DNA of 64,000 nucleotides from a bacterium (GTDB taxonomy: Bacteria; Sysuimicrobiota; Sysuimicrobiia; Sysuimicrobiales; Segetimicrobiaceae). Under the pieces are notes generated by a model that saw only the letters and a list, made by a program, of their open reading frames with translations, had not been told where the DNA came from and made no database searches. Where the stretch lies: contig DATGHU010000048.1 of the NCBI GenBank assembly GCA_035307765.1, positions 10,099 to 74,098 on the forward strand. Reading direction: 5' to 3'. The position numbers and the translations under genes were made by a program. Of this stretch, positions 43,170 through 51,273 are shown in pieces (position 1 is the stretch's first letter; every line of letters starts with the position of its first letter).

Positions 43170-43925
43170 ATGATGTGGCCGGCGATGGGCGGGGGGAGGT
43201 CGGAGACGGGCGGAGCGCCCGCGCCCATCGGTTCGCTGGTCCTCCGCGCTCCCGACGCGCCGATCGCCTACGTGGTGGACGGGTTCGCTCCACCCGCCCC
43301 GGCCGACGTCCTGCGGGTGCTGATCGTCTCCGAGGACCCGCAGAGGAGGGCGGAGGTCGCTGCGCTCCTCGCCGACGCACCCGAGTGTCGGGTCGTCGGC
43401 CGGACGAGTGCCGACCGTGACCTCCCCCGGGCCCTGGAGCGACTTCGCCCCGACGTCGTGGTGTGGGTCGCGGGCCCGGGTGGGGCTTTCTCCGACCGCT
43501 GGCCCGACATCGGAGGGGCGGCCCCCCCCGTGCTCGTCCTGGCGCCGGCGGATCCCACCGCGGACGTCGGATCCGCCGGCGGGGTCCAGGGCCTGCTTCC
43601 CCGTGATGTGGACGCGTCGAGTTTGACGGCTGCCCTCCAGGCGGTGGCGCAAGGGTTGATCGTCCTCGACCCGGTCTTCGCCAAAGGGCCGCGGACGCTT
43701 GTGGGCGGGACCTCGGCCGTTTTGCTCGAGGAGCTGACCCCCCGCGAAGTGGAGGTGCTGCGGCTCCTCGCGGAAGGCCTGCCCAACAAGCTCATTGCGC
43801 AGCAGCTTGGCATCAGCGAGCACACCGCGAAATTTCACATCGCCGCCATCTTCAGCAAATTGGACGCCCACACGCGCACCGAGGCCGTCGCCCGCGCGGC
43901 AGGATTGGGCCTGGTCGCGTTGTGA
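43170..43925 (+). CDS. LuxR/NarL-type regulator with degenerate receiver
   Basis: 251 residues. Residues 47-160 have a receiver-like pattern (VLRVLIVSEDPQRRAEVAAL, RPDVVVWVAGPGG, LLPRDVDASSLTAALQAVAQG), but the phosphate-accepting Asp expected in VVVWV (about 96-100) and the conserved Lys (LLPRD) are missing. Residues 188-245 are an intact LuxR-type HTH (ELTPREVEVLRLLAEGLPNK then LGISEHTAKFHIAAIFSKL). GGAGGGAGG precedes ATG 43170. No histidine kinase is adjacent. Regulation by something other than phosphorylation is likely. Confidence 0.85.
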   Translation: MMWPAMGGGRSETGGAPAPIGSLVLRAPDAPIAYVVDGFAPPAPADVLRVLIVSEDPQRRAEVAALLADAPECRVVGRTSADRDLPRALERLRPDVVVWVAGPGGAFSDRWPDIGGAAPPVLVLAPADPTADVGSAGGVQGLLPRDVDASSLTAALQAVAQGLIVLDPVFAKGPRTLVGGTSAVLLEELTPREVEVLRLLAEGLPNKLIAQQLGISEHTAKFHIAAIFSKLDAHTRTEAVARAAGLGLVAL

Positions 43926-43936
43926 CCCGCTATGCC

Positions 43937-43980
43937 GAGCGCGCCGCCCCCAGCCAAACGGGTGGGGCGCGCCGCGCTCC
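43937..43980 (+). terminator. Imperfect GC-rich hairpin
   Basis: The arms GAGCGCG...GCCCC (about 43937-43950) and GGGGC...CGCGCTC (about 43964-43980) pair with bulges, 12 bp after the regulator stop. There is no U-run, so it is a weak terminator candidate. Confidence 0.35.
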
Positions 43981-44015
43981 TCTCGGGTACACTCTGACCC
44001 GGAGGTGGGACAACA

Positions 44016-44921
44016 ATGCGTGAGTTGGCAGCGGTGTCAGAGCAGTTGGCGGGAGTGATCGAAGCGACCGGCGCGAGCGTGCTCGGCGTGGAAGCCGGCT
44101 GGCGGTCTCGGGGGACCGGGGTGGTCTGGTCGGCGGACGGGCTGGTGGTGACGGCCGACCATGTCGTGCATCGCGAGGAGAGGGCCCGGGTTCGGCTGGC
44201 CGACGGACGCCTCGTCCCCGCGGAGGTCGTTGGGCGTGATCCGACCACCGATCTTGCCGTGCTGCGGGTCCGCGATCTCGCGTTGAGCGCGGCCTCGTGG
44301 ACGGATTCCTCGGCCCTGCGGGTGGGGACCCTCATCGTGGCGCTGGGGCGGCCGGGACGGACACTGCGCGCGACGCTGGGAATCATCAGCGTCCTGGGGG
44401 AGGAGTGGCAGACACCCGCGGGCGGACGGCTCGATCGATATCTGGAGGCCGACGTCCGACTGTACCCGGGGTTCTCGGGCGGGCCGCTCCTCGACAGCGC
44501 GGGGGGCGTACTGGGCGTAAACACCGCCGGGCTTCGGCGCGGTGGGAGCCTTACGGTCGTGACCCCGACGATCCGCCGGGTGGCGGAGGCGCTGGTAACC
44601 CACGGGCGGGTCCGGCACGGATACCTCGGCGTCGCCACCCACTCGGTGCGGCTCGCCGCCACGATCGCGGATCAACTCGGACAGGAGCGGGGACTTTTGG
44701 TCCTGGAGGTGGAGCCGGGAAGCCCGGCGGATCAGGGCGGCGTGCTCCTCGGCGACACCATCGCCGCGGTCGATGGCCAGCCCGTCCGGTATCCGGAGGA
44801 GTTGTTCGGGCTGTTGTCCGGGGAGCGCATCGGTCGCGCCGCCCCCCTCAGAATCGTCCGGGCTGGGACGGTGCAGCCCCTCACGATCACCGTCGGGGAA
44901 CGACTGCGGCGCACCGCCTAA
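44016..44921 (+). CDS. S1C (HtrA/DegP-like) serine protease with PDZ domain, no signal peptide
   Basis: 301 residues. A trypsin-like domain (about 20-185) has the triad His49 (TADHVV), Asp79 (TTDLAVLR) and Ser154 (GFSGGPLLD; the usual GNSGGP Asn is Phe). A PDZ domain follows (about 205-295) with YLGVATHSVRL and GLLVLEVEPGSPADQGGVLLGDTI. There is no export signal or membrane helix, so the protein seems cytoplasmic, unlike classical DegP. GGAGGTGG precedes the ATG. It follows the pseudo-receiver regulator in the same direction. Confidence 0.9.
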   Translation: MRELAAVSEQLAGVIEATGASVLGVEAGWRSRGTGVVWSADGLVVTADHVVHREERARVRLADGRLVPAEVVGRDPTTDLAVLRVRDLALSAASWTDSSALRVGTLIVALGRPGRTLRATLGIISVLGEEWQTPAGGRLDRYLEADVRLYPGFSGGPLLDSAGGVLGVNTAGLRRGGSLTVVTPTIRRVAEALVTHGRVRHGYLGVATHSVRLAATIADQLGQERGLLVLEVEPGSPADQGGVLLGDTIAAVDGQPVRYPEELFGLLSGERIGRAAPLRIVRAGTVQPLTITVGERLRRTA

Positions 44922-45181
44922 GGGGCGGGGATCTCGTGAGTTCCTCAAGGCCGGGCCGGGGTCTGTCCGAGGGAGGGGGGCGGGCCCCGGCCGCTTTGGG
45001 GGCTCGACGCTGGCGATCGCGTCCCGGCTTCCCCAGTGTCGTGCGTCGGGTGTCGAATCTCAAACGCGGCCCTCGGCCGTCGCCGTGCCCGGGCTTTCTG
45101 ATCCGCATGAACCGCCGCGGGCGCGAACCGAGTGCGGCCGAGGGGAGGGGGGCCCCACCGCTGTCGGCCCGGGGACGCGTC

Positions 45182-45209
45182 TTGATCGTCGGCGTCTAGG
45201 GTGTATGCT
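45182..45209 (+). promoter_or_regulatory. Promoter giving a probable leaderless transcript
   Basis: TTGATC (45182-45187) and TATGCT (45204-45209) are 16 bp apart. The ATG of the Crp/Fnr gene begins 7 bp after the -10 hexamer, where transcription would start, and no good ribosome binding site is present. Confidence 0.5.
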
Positions 45210-45215
45210 GAGGGT

Positions 45216-45896
45216 ATGCCTGACCCGGCGGTGTTTCAGCAGAGCCCGTTGTTTGCCCACCTTTCGGCCGGCCCGCTCGCTCGGCTCGCGGCGCTGGCCC
45301 AGGCGCGTCGGTACGCCAAGGACCAGGTGATCTTTAGTGAAGGGGATCCCGGGTCGGCCCTCTATACCATTGTGAAGGGGCGGATCAAGATCGCGCGCAG
45401 TTCGCTCGACGGCAAGGAGCGGACGATCGCCCTGCTGGGGCGCGGGGACTTCTTTGGCGAATTGGCCCTGCTCGACGGAGACCCGCGCTCGGCCGATGCG
45501 ATCGCCGTCGAGGCCTCGGAGGTCCTGATCGTGCCCCGCGAGGCATTCCGTGGGTTTCTCCTGGAGCATCCCCAGGTGGCGATGGATCTGCTCGTCGTGC
45601 TGAGCCGGCGGCTGCGGCGCACCTCCCAGATTGTGCACGACGCGGCCTTCTTCGACGTCCGCGGGAGGCTGGCGCGTTTGCTGCTCGAGCTCGCCCAGGC
45701 TGAAGGGCAGGGGGCGTCCGCAGATTCCCTTGTGTGTCCGCTCCTCACCCAGGCCGAGTTGGCCAATATGGTCGGCGTCACCCGGGAGAGCATCAACAAA
45801 TGGCTCCGCGTGTTCGTGCAGCAGGGCGCCATTGCCCGCAGGCGCGGCCGGCTCGTGGTGACCGATCCGGAAAGCCTCGAACGGGAGCTGGCCTAA
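45216..45896 (+). CDS. Crp/Fnr-family transcription regulator
   Basis: 226 residues. Cyclic-nucleotide-type beta-roll (about 10-125) with FSEGDPGSALYTIVKGRIKI and GDFFGELALLDGDPRSADAIA, near the cAMP-binding GELALL..PR.AT pattern but with Asp-Ala in place of Ala-Thr. A dimer helix and a Crp-type HTH follow (LTQAELANMVGVTRESINKW). No Fnr-type iron-sulfur cysteine cluster is visible, so it is Crp-like. ATG 45216 is preferred over GTG 45201. Convergent with xpt 14 bp away. Ligand not certain. Confidence 0.9.
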   Translation: MPDPAVFQQSPLFAHLSAGPLARLAALAQARRYAKDQVIFSEGDPGSALYTIVKGRIKIARSSLDGKERTIALLGRGDFFGELALLDGDPRSADAIAVEASEVLIVPREAFRGFLLEHPQVAMDLLVVLSRRLRRTSQIVHDAAFFDVRGRLARLLLELAQAEGQGASADSLVCPLLTQAELANMVGVTRESINKWLRVFVQQGAIARRRGRLVVTDPESLERELA

Positions 45897-45910
45897 GGCG
45901 CATCCCTTCT

Positions 45911-46480
45911 TTAGGCGAGCACAATCCGCTCCCCGCTCATGTCGGTGATGATCGCCAGCGCTTCGATCGGCACCCCCAGCGGCGCCAAGACCCCGCGTCC
46001 CCCTTCAAAGGCCTTTTCGATGACCACGCCAATCCCGACCACCGCCGCCCCCGCCGCGTCGGCCAGGCGGGCCAGCCCGAGGATCGTCTGTCCGGTGGCG
46101 AGGAAATCGTCGACGATGAGCACCCGGTCGCTGGGGGACACGTATTCCGGCGAGACGATCAGCTCGACCGTGCGGTGCTTGGTGTGCGACGGGGCGATCG
46201 TGAGCAGGACTTGGTCGGGCATGGTGATTGGTCTGGTCTTTCGCGCGTACACGACGGGGATGCCGAGGTGCTGTGCGGTACTGAGCGCCGGGGCGATTCC
46301 AGAGATTTCCGCGGTGAGGACCTTGGTGGCATGGGCTGGAGCGAAGCGGTGGGCGAGTTCGCGGCCGCATTCGTTCATGAGGACGGGGTCGATCTGATGG
46401 TTGATGAACCCGTCCACCTTGAGGATGCCCCCGCCGAGGTTCCGGCCTTCTTTCAAGATCCGGGCCTTGAGCGCGTCCAC
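45911..46480 (-). CDS. xpt: Xanthine phosphoribosyltransferase
   Basis: 189 residues, the usual Xpt length. VDALKARILKEGRNLGGGIL, KVDGFINHQIDPVLM, SGIAPALSTAQHLGIPVVYARK, the PRPP loop VLIVDDFLATGQTILGL and VVIEKAFEGGRGVLAPLG closely match Bacillus Xpt. It makes XMP from xanthine and PRPP, salvaging purine base. GTG 46480 follows GGAGGG five bases upstream on the minus strand; the longer frame begins with a TTG inside that site. The only clear purine salvage gene here; it links to the ureide genes only by theme. Confidence 0.92.
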   Translation of the reverse strand: MDALKARILKEGRNLGGGILKVDGFINHQIDPVLMNECGRELAHRFAPAHATKVLTAEISGIAPALSTAQHLGIPVVYARKTRPITMPDQVLLTIAPSHTKHRTVELIVSPEYVSPSDRVLIVDDFLATGQTILGLARLADAAGAAVVGIGVVIEKAFEGGRGVLAPLGVPIEALAIITDMSGERIVLA

Positions 46481-46579
46481 GAGTTCCCTCCTGCTCAAAC
46501 GTGCGGTGACGTGTCGGACGCGCCCCCGGACACTGAGCGAGCCGCGGCCCGCGCGGTATTGTCTAGGGCGTGTCGAACG

Positions 46580-47365
46580 TCACCGGCCTTCGAGCACCCG
46601 CATCAACAGCCGCGTGTCGTTGGACGTCACCCCGTCGACGCCGAGCGCGAGGCAGCGGCGAAGCGCCGCCTCCTCGTCGACGGTCCAGACCGAGACCCTC
46701 AATCCCGCGGCGTGCGCCTCGTCGACGTCCGATTGCGATACGTAGCGCCAATCGGGGCACAGCGCGTCCGCGCCCGCGGCCCGCGCCGCGGCCGGGGCAT
46801 CGGCGAGGCGGGCCGCGTAGATAATTCCGGTTTGGAGCCGTGGGGCGAGCGCGTGGATCGTCCGGACGCACCGGTGATCGAACGACATCGCCAGGACGTC
46901 GCGTTCCATGCCGGCGCGGTCGACGAGATCGATGATCTGGCGCTCGATCCCCTCGTACGGCAGCGGATCGTTCTTGATCTCCAGCTCGACGACCGCGCGG
47001 TCGCGCGCGAGCTGGAGGACCTCCTCGAGCAACGGGATTCGTTCCCCGGCGAACTGGGGCCCGAACCAGCGACCGGCGTCTAGGCGGCGGAGCTCGGCGA
47101 GGGTAAGGGTTTCGACCGGCCCCTGGCCATCCGTGGTGCGGTCGACGCGCTGATCGTGAATCGTGACGATGGCGCCGTCGCGCGTGCGGCGGGCGTCGCA
47201 TTCGAGCGCTCGGGCGCCCAGGTCGAGCGCGAGCCGGAACGCGGCGAGGGTGTTCTCCGGGGCGTGCTTGGACGCCCCGCGGTGGGCCACGCCAAGCGGC
47301 CGCCCCGCCCCCCAGAATCCGGTTTCCTCCGTCGTCGCGTCGCCGGTTCGGCGAGGTGTGTTCAC
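46580..47365 (-). CDS. Glycerophosphodiester phosphodiesterase
   Basis: 261 residues of the GDPD TIM barrel. LGVAHRGASKHAPENTLAAF carries the catalytic His29-Arg30 and the PENT motif, ALECDARRTRDGAIVTIHD the metal Glu55 and Asp57 and catalytic His70, and PDWRYVSQSDVDEAHAAGLRV, VWTVDEE and GVDGVTSNDT complete the family. No signal peptide, so it acts in the cytoplasm, releasing glycerol 3-phosphate and an alcohol. It is divergent from the UgpB-like gene, which would fit uptake and use of glycerophosphodiesters. GTG start. Confidence 0.9.
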   Translation of the reverse strand: MNTPRRTGDATTEETGFWGAGRPLGVAHRGASKHAPENTLAAFRLALDLGARALECDARRTRDGAIVTIHDQRVDRTTDGQGPVETLTLAELRRLDAGRWFGPQFAGERIPLLEEVLQLARDRAVVELEIKNDPLPYEGIERQIIDLVDRAGMERDVLAMSFDHRCVRTIHALAPRLQTGIIYAARLADAPAAARAAGADALCPDWRYVSQSDVDEAHAAGLRVSVWTVDEEAALRRCLALGVDGVTSNDTRLLMRVLEGR

Positions 47366-47560
47366 GAAGTGTGCGAGTCCTCACCCGTCGGATTGCTGTT
47401 CGACAATTGCCCGGCGCGCGGGCGGTTCCCTCCTCGCGGCGCGGCCCTCGCCGGCGGGCGGCGGCTGCGTGCCCCCGGGCGGCGGTCGGTGGCGGAGGGA
47501 GGATTGCGGTGCGGACGCCCGGTATTCTGCTCATGAATGTTAGTCGAGGGAGGGGCTGCG

Positions 47561-48856
47561 ATGGTGAAGCGTCTGGGGATCGCCCTGCTTGCGCTGCTTG
47601 TCGCCGTGCCGCTGTGGGCGGCCGGACCGGCCGGCGCGGCGGTGGAACTCAAGTTCTTCTATCCCGTGAGCGTGTCGGGGCCGCTGGCGAAGGTGATGGA
47701 CGGGTTGGTCGGCGATTTCAACCGCGCCCACCCCGGGATCTCCGTCACCCCCGTCTTCGCCGGCGGGTACGACGAGGCGATGGCCAAAACCCAAACCGCC
47801 GTCCTCGGCGGGTCTCCGCCCGACGTGGCGGTGCTGCTCTCCACCGATCTCTTCACCCTGCTCGACATGAACGCGATCATTCCGCTGGATGAGTTTGTGG
47901 AACAGTCGGGCGGCGATCACTTCCGCAGCGACATCTTCGAGGCGTTCTGGCTGAACTCGCGGGTCGGCAAGACGACCTACTCGATTCCGTTTCAGCGCAG
48001 CACGATCATCCTCTACTATAATAAGGACGCATTCGAGAAGGCGGGGTTGGATCCGGCCAAGCCGCCGAAGAACTGGACCGACCTGACCGAATACGCTCAG
48101 AAGCTGACCACGCGCGACGCGTCCGGTAACGTCACCCGGTGGGGAGTGGGGATCCCGACGACCGGGTTCACCTACTGGCTATTCCAGGGATTCGCCGCCG
48201 AGGCGGGGGCGAAGCAACTGGCGAACGGCGACGGCACCGCGGCGTTCTTCAACACACCCCAGACGCACGCCGCTTTGGACTTCTGGCTCAAACTTCAGGA
48301 TATGAAGGTCGAGCCGGGCAACGTCACGGATTGGGGGACGCTGCCGACGCAGTTCGTGGCGGGCAAGTTCGCTATGATCTACCATTCCACGGGCAGTCTG
48401 ACCTTCGTGAAAAGCAACGCCACCTTCCCATTTGGCACCGCGTTCATGCCGGCGGACAAACAATACGGCACCCCCACCGGCGGGGGAAACCTGTACATCT
48501 TCAAGAACATCCCTCGCGAGCGGCAGAAGGCGGCGTGGGAGTTCGTGCAGTGGATGACGGCACCGCAGCAGGCGGCGCGGTGGAGCGAGGCCTCCGGCTA
48601 CGTGGCCGTGCGGAAGTCGGCGTTCAACATCGAGCTGTACAAGGCGTACACGGCGAAGTTCCCGCAGGCGCTGACGGCGCGCGACCAACTTCCGTATGCG
48701 CAGGCCGAGCTTTCCACGCACAACAGCGCCCAGGTCCAAAAGGTGCTCTCCGACAACCTGCAGGCGGCGCTGACCCGCGCCAAGACCGCGGATCAAGCGC
48801 TCGCCGCCGCGCAGCAGGAAGCCGACCAGATCCTCAGTCAGTTCAAGAAGAAATAG
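47561..48856 (+). CDS. UgpB-like extracellular solute-binding protein (orphan)
   Basis: 431 residues of SBP family 1. Signal peptide (MVKRLGIALLALLVAVPLWA), then VELKFFYPVSVSGPLAKVMDGL, DFNRAHPGISVTPVFAGGYDEAM, SIPFQRSTIILYYNKDAFEKAG and a C-terminal alpha-rich tail. The opening blocks are those of glycerol-3-phosphate/glycerophosphodiester binder UgpB. GAGGGAGGGG precedes ATG 47561. The UgpA/UgpE permeases and the UgpC ATPase are absent from the window. The neighbouring divergent GDPD gene supports a glycerophospho-ligand, by inference. Confidence 0.87.
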   Translation: MVKRLGIALLALLVAVPLWAAGPAGAAVELKFFYPVSVSGPLAKVMDGLVGDFNRAHPGISVTPVFAGGYDEAMAKTQTAVLGGSPPDVAVLLSTDLFTLLDMNAIIPLDEFVEQSGGDHFRSDIFEAFWLNSRVGKTTYSIPFQRSTIILYYNKDAFEKAGLDPAKPPKNWTDLTEYAQKLTTRDASGNVTRWGVGIPTTGFTYWLFQGFAAEAGAKQLANGDGTAAFFNTPQTHAALDFWLKLQDMKVEPGNVTDWGTLPTQFVAGKFAMIYHSTGSLTFVKSNATFPFGTAFMPADKQYGTPTGGGNLYIFKNIPRERQKAAWEFVQWMTAPQQAARWSEASGYVAVRKSAFNIELYKAYTAKFPQALTARDQLPYAQAELSTHNSAQVQKVLSDNLQAALTRAKTADQALAAAQQEADQILSQFKKK

Positions 48857-48909
48857 GCAACGCTTAGGGGCGGCCGCGGCCCGGCTGGCCGACGGCACGC
48901 CGCTCCCGA

Positions 48910-50406
48910 TTACCCGAGGTAGGCTCGCCGCACCGAGGCGTCGCCCAGGAGTCGGTCGGCGGGGCCCTCCATGACGACCCGGCCCGCCTCGAGCACGTAG
49001 GCCTGGTCCGCGGTTTCCAGCGCGAGGTGGGCGTTCTGCTCGACCAGGAGAATCGGTACGCCCCGAGCGTTGAGGTCGTGGATGATGTCGAAGATGCGCT
49101 CCACGAGGATCGGCGCCAGGCCGAGCGAGGGTTCGTCGAGCATCAGGAGGCGGGGCCGCGACATGAGCCCCCGGGCGATGGCCACCATCTGTTGCTCGCC
49201 GCCGGAGAGCGTCCCGGCGCTCTGGCCGCGGCGCGTCCCCAGCGTCGGGAAGCGCTCCAGCATCGCCGCCAGGTCGCGCTCGACCTCTCGATCGCGGCGG
49301 GCGTAGGCGCCGGCGCGGAGGTTGTCGAGCACGGTCATCCGCGCCAGGACCTGGCGGCCCTCGGGGACGTGTGCCACCCCCCGGCTGACGATCCAGTCGG
49401 GACGGGCCCCACCGATCGACTTGCCGTGCAAGCGGATCCGCCCGCGGTGGGGGCGGACCAGGCCCGAGACGGTGCGCAGCAGCGTCGTTTTGCCCGCCCC
49501 GTTCGCGCCGATGAGCGTGACGATCTGACCTTCCCTCACCTGGAGCGATACCTGGTGGAGGACCTCGGCAGGACCGTAGCCGGCGTCCACCTCATCAATC
49601 GCCAGCACCGTCGCCCCCGCCTCTGACCGGCGGGGAGCTGGCCGTCGCGTCGTCCGCCCGCCCAGGTACGCTTCCACCACGGCCGGGTCCGTCCGAACCT
49701 CCTGCGGCGTCCCCTGCGCGATCTTCCGGCCGAAGTTGAGGACGGCGATCCGGTCGCAGACCCCCATCACGAGCTTCATATCGTGCTCGATCAGGAGGAT
49801 CGTGAGGCCGGCCTCCCGCCGCAGCCGGGTGATGAGGTCCATCATGGCCTGAGTCTCAGCCGGGTTCATGCCGGCGGCCGGTTCGTCGAGGAGCAGGAGC
49901 CGGGGCTCCGCGGCCAGAGCCCGCGCAATTTCCAGTCGGCGCTGATCGCCGTAGGGTAGCGAACCCGCCGTCTCCGTCGCTCGCCCGCCTAGCCCGACGA
50001 GTTCGAGCAACGCCGCCGCGCGTGCCCGCACACGGGCTTCTTCCGCCCGATGCGCGGACGTCCCCAGCACGGCCGCCAGCAGCGTCCCCCGCGTCCGTGC
50101 ATGCTCACCGACGACCACGTTTTCGAGGGCGGACATCTCCCGGAAGAGGCGGATGTTTTGAAAGGTCCGGGCAATCCCCATGGTGGCGACCCGGTCGGCG
50201 CTGCGGTGGCCGATCGTCTCGCCCTGGAACCGCACCCGGCCGGAGGTCGGAGGCAGAAACCCCGTCATGATGTTGAACAGCGTCGTTTTGCCGGCGCCGT
50301 TCGGCCCGATCAGACCAAAGATCTCTCCCTCCGCGACCGTGAAGGAGACGTTCTCCACGGCGGCGAGCCCGCCAAACGCCCGCGAGACCTGCTCACAGGC
50401 GAGCAC
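48910..50406 (-). CDS. Fused LivG-LivF ABC ATPase
   Basis: 498 residues holding two complete ABC ATPases. The first (about 1-245, LivG-like) has Walker A GPNGAGKTT, the LivG-type signature LPYGDQRRLEIARAL, and DEPAAGMNP; the second (about 268-498, LivF-like) has GANGAGKTT, LSGGEQQMVAIARGL and DEPSLGLAP. In most bacteria these are two separate genes; here a linker of about 20 residues (TTRRPAPRRSEAG) joins them. The start overlaps livM by 14 bp. It powers the Liv-type importer encoded upstream. Confidence 0.93.
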   Translation of the reverse strand: MLACEQVSRAFGGLAAVENVSFTVAEGEIFGLIGPNGAGKTTLFNIMTGFLPPTSGRVRFQGETIGHRSADRVATMGIARTFQNIRLFREMSALENVVVGEHARTRGTLLAAVLGTSAHRAEEARVRARAAALLELVGLGGRATETAGSLPYGDQRRLEIARALAAEPRLLLLDEPAAGMNPAETQAMMDLITRLRREAGLTILLIEHDMKLVMGVCDRIAVLNFGRKIAQGTPQEVRTDPAVVEAYLGGRTTRRPAPRRSEAGATVLAIDEVDAGYGPAEVLHQVSLQVREGQIVTLIGANGAGKTTLLRTVSGLVRPHRGRIRLHGKSIGGARPDWIVSRGVAHVPEGRQVLARMTVLDNLRAGAYARRDREVERDLAAMLERFPTLGTRRGQSAGTLSGGEQQMVAIARGLMSRPRLLMLDEPSLGLAPILVERIFDIIHDLNARGVPILLVEQNAHLALETADQAYVLEAGRVVMEGPADRLLGDASVRRAYLG

Positions 50407-51241
50407 GCCGCCACCTCCAGAGCCGCGGGCTCAGGACCCCGTTCGGCAGGTAGATCGTGACCAGGACGAGGATCGCGCCGTTCATGAGCAGACGGTATTC
50501 GCGCAAGAACCGTAGCGACTCCGGCAGAATTGTGAGGACCATCCCGCCGATGATCGGACCGAAGAAGCTCGCCGTCCCCCCGAAGATCGCGTAGGTCAGA
50601 ATGTTGACGGCTTCGGAGAAGCTCGCCTGAGCGGGGTTGATGATGTAGGTGAAGTGCACCGAGAGCCCGCCGGCGAGACCGGAGATGAGGCCGGCGAGGG
50701 CGAAGGCCAGCACCTTGTAGTAGGTGATCCGAATCCCCATCGCCTGGGCGGCGGTCTCATCCTGGCGGATCGCGGCGAACGCCCGCCCGACCTTCGACCG
50801 CTCCAGACGGTAGAAGAAGAATGCGGCCGCCAGCAAGATGCCGTAGACGTGCCAGAAGGTGACCAGCGCCGGAATTCCCACCAACCCCAACGCGCCCCCC
50901 GTGATCTTGAGGTTGAGGGCGACGACGCGGACGACCTCGCCGAAGGCGAGGGTGGCGATGGCCAGGTAGACGCCGCGCAGCCGGAGCGACGGAACCCCAA
51001 TGACGACCGCGACGAGCATCGCCAGCCCGGATCCGGCGAGAAGGGCGACCCACAGCGGGGTGTGATAGTTGCGAGTCAAGATCGCCGCCGCGTAGCCTCC
51101 GATCGCTGCCAGGGCGGCGTTGCCGAGGGAGAGCTGGCCGGCCATCAGTGTGACGTAGATGGACAGGGCGAGGAGGGCCGCCACCCCGGCAAAGAGGATC
51201 AGCGTGCTGTAGGCGGCATAAAACGAAAGGATCACGGACAT
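50393..51241 (-). CDS. livM: LivM-type branched-chain amino-acid/amide ABC permease
   Basis: 282 residues with about eight hydrophobic helices. SIYVTLMAGQLSLGNAALAAIGGYAAA at the start, RLRGVYLAIATLAFGEVVRV, and FFGPIIGGMVLTILPESLRFL are the LivM blocks. Its 3' end overlaps the fused ATPase gene and its start lies 32 bp after livH. It forms the membrane channel with LivH. Confidence 0.9.
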   Translation of the reverse strand: MSVILSFYAAYSTLILFAGVAALLALSIYVTLMAGQLSLGNAALAAIGGYAAAILTRNYHTPLWVALLAGSGLAMLVAVVIGVPSLRLRGVYLAIATLAFGEVVRVVALNLKITGGALGLVGIPALVTFWHVYGILLAAAFFFYRLERSKVGRAFAAIRQDETAAQAMGIRITYYKVLAFALAGLISGLAGGLSVHFTYIINPAQASFSEAVNILTYAIFGGTASFFGPIIGGMVLTILPESLRFLREYRLLMNGAILVLVTIYLPNGVLSPRLWRWRRARL

Positions 51242-51273
51242 CCCCGCCGCCTCCCCCCGCCGCCGATCCGCAT

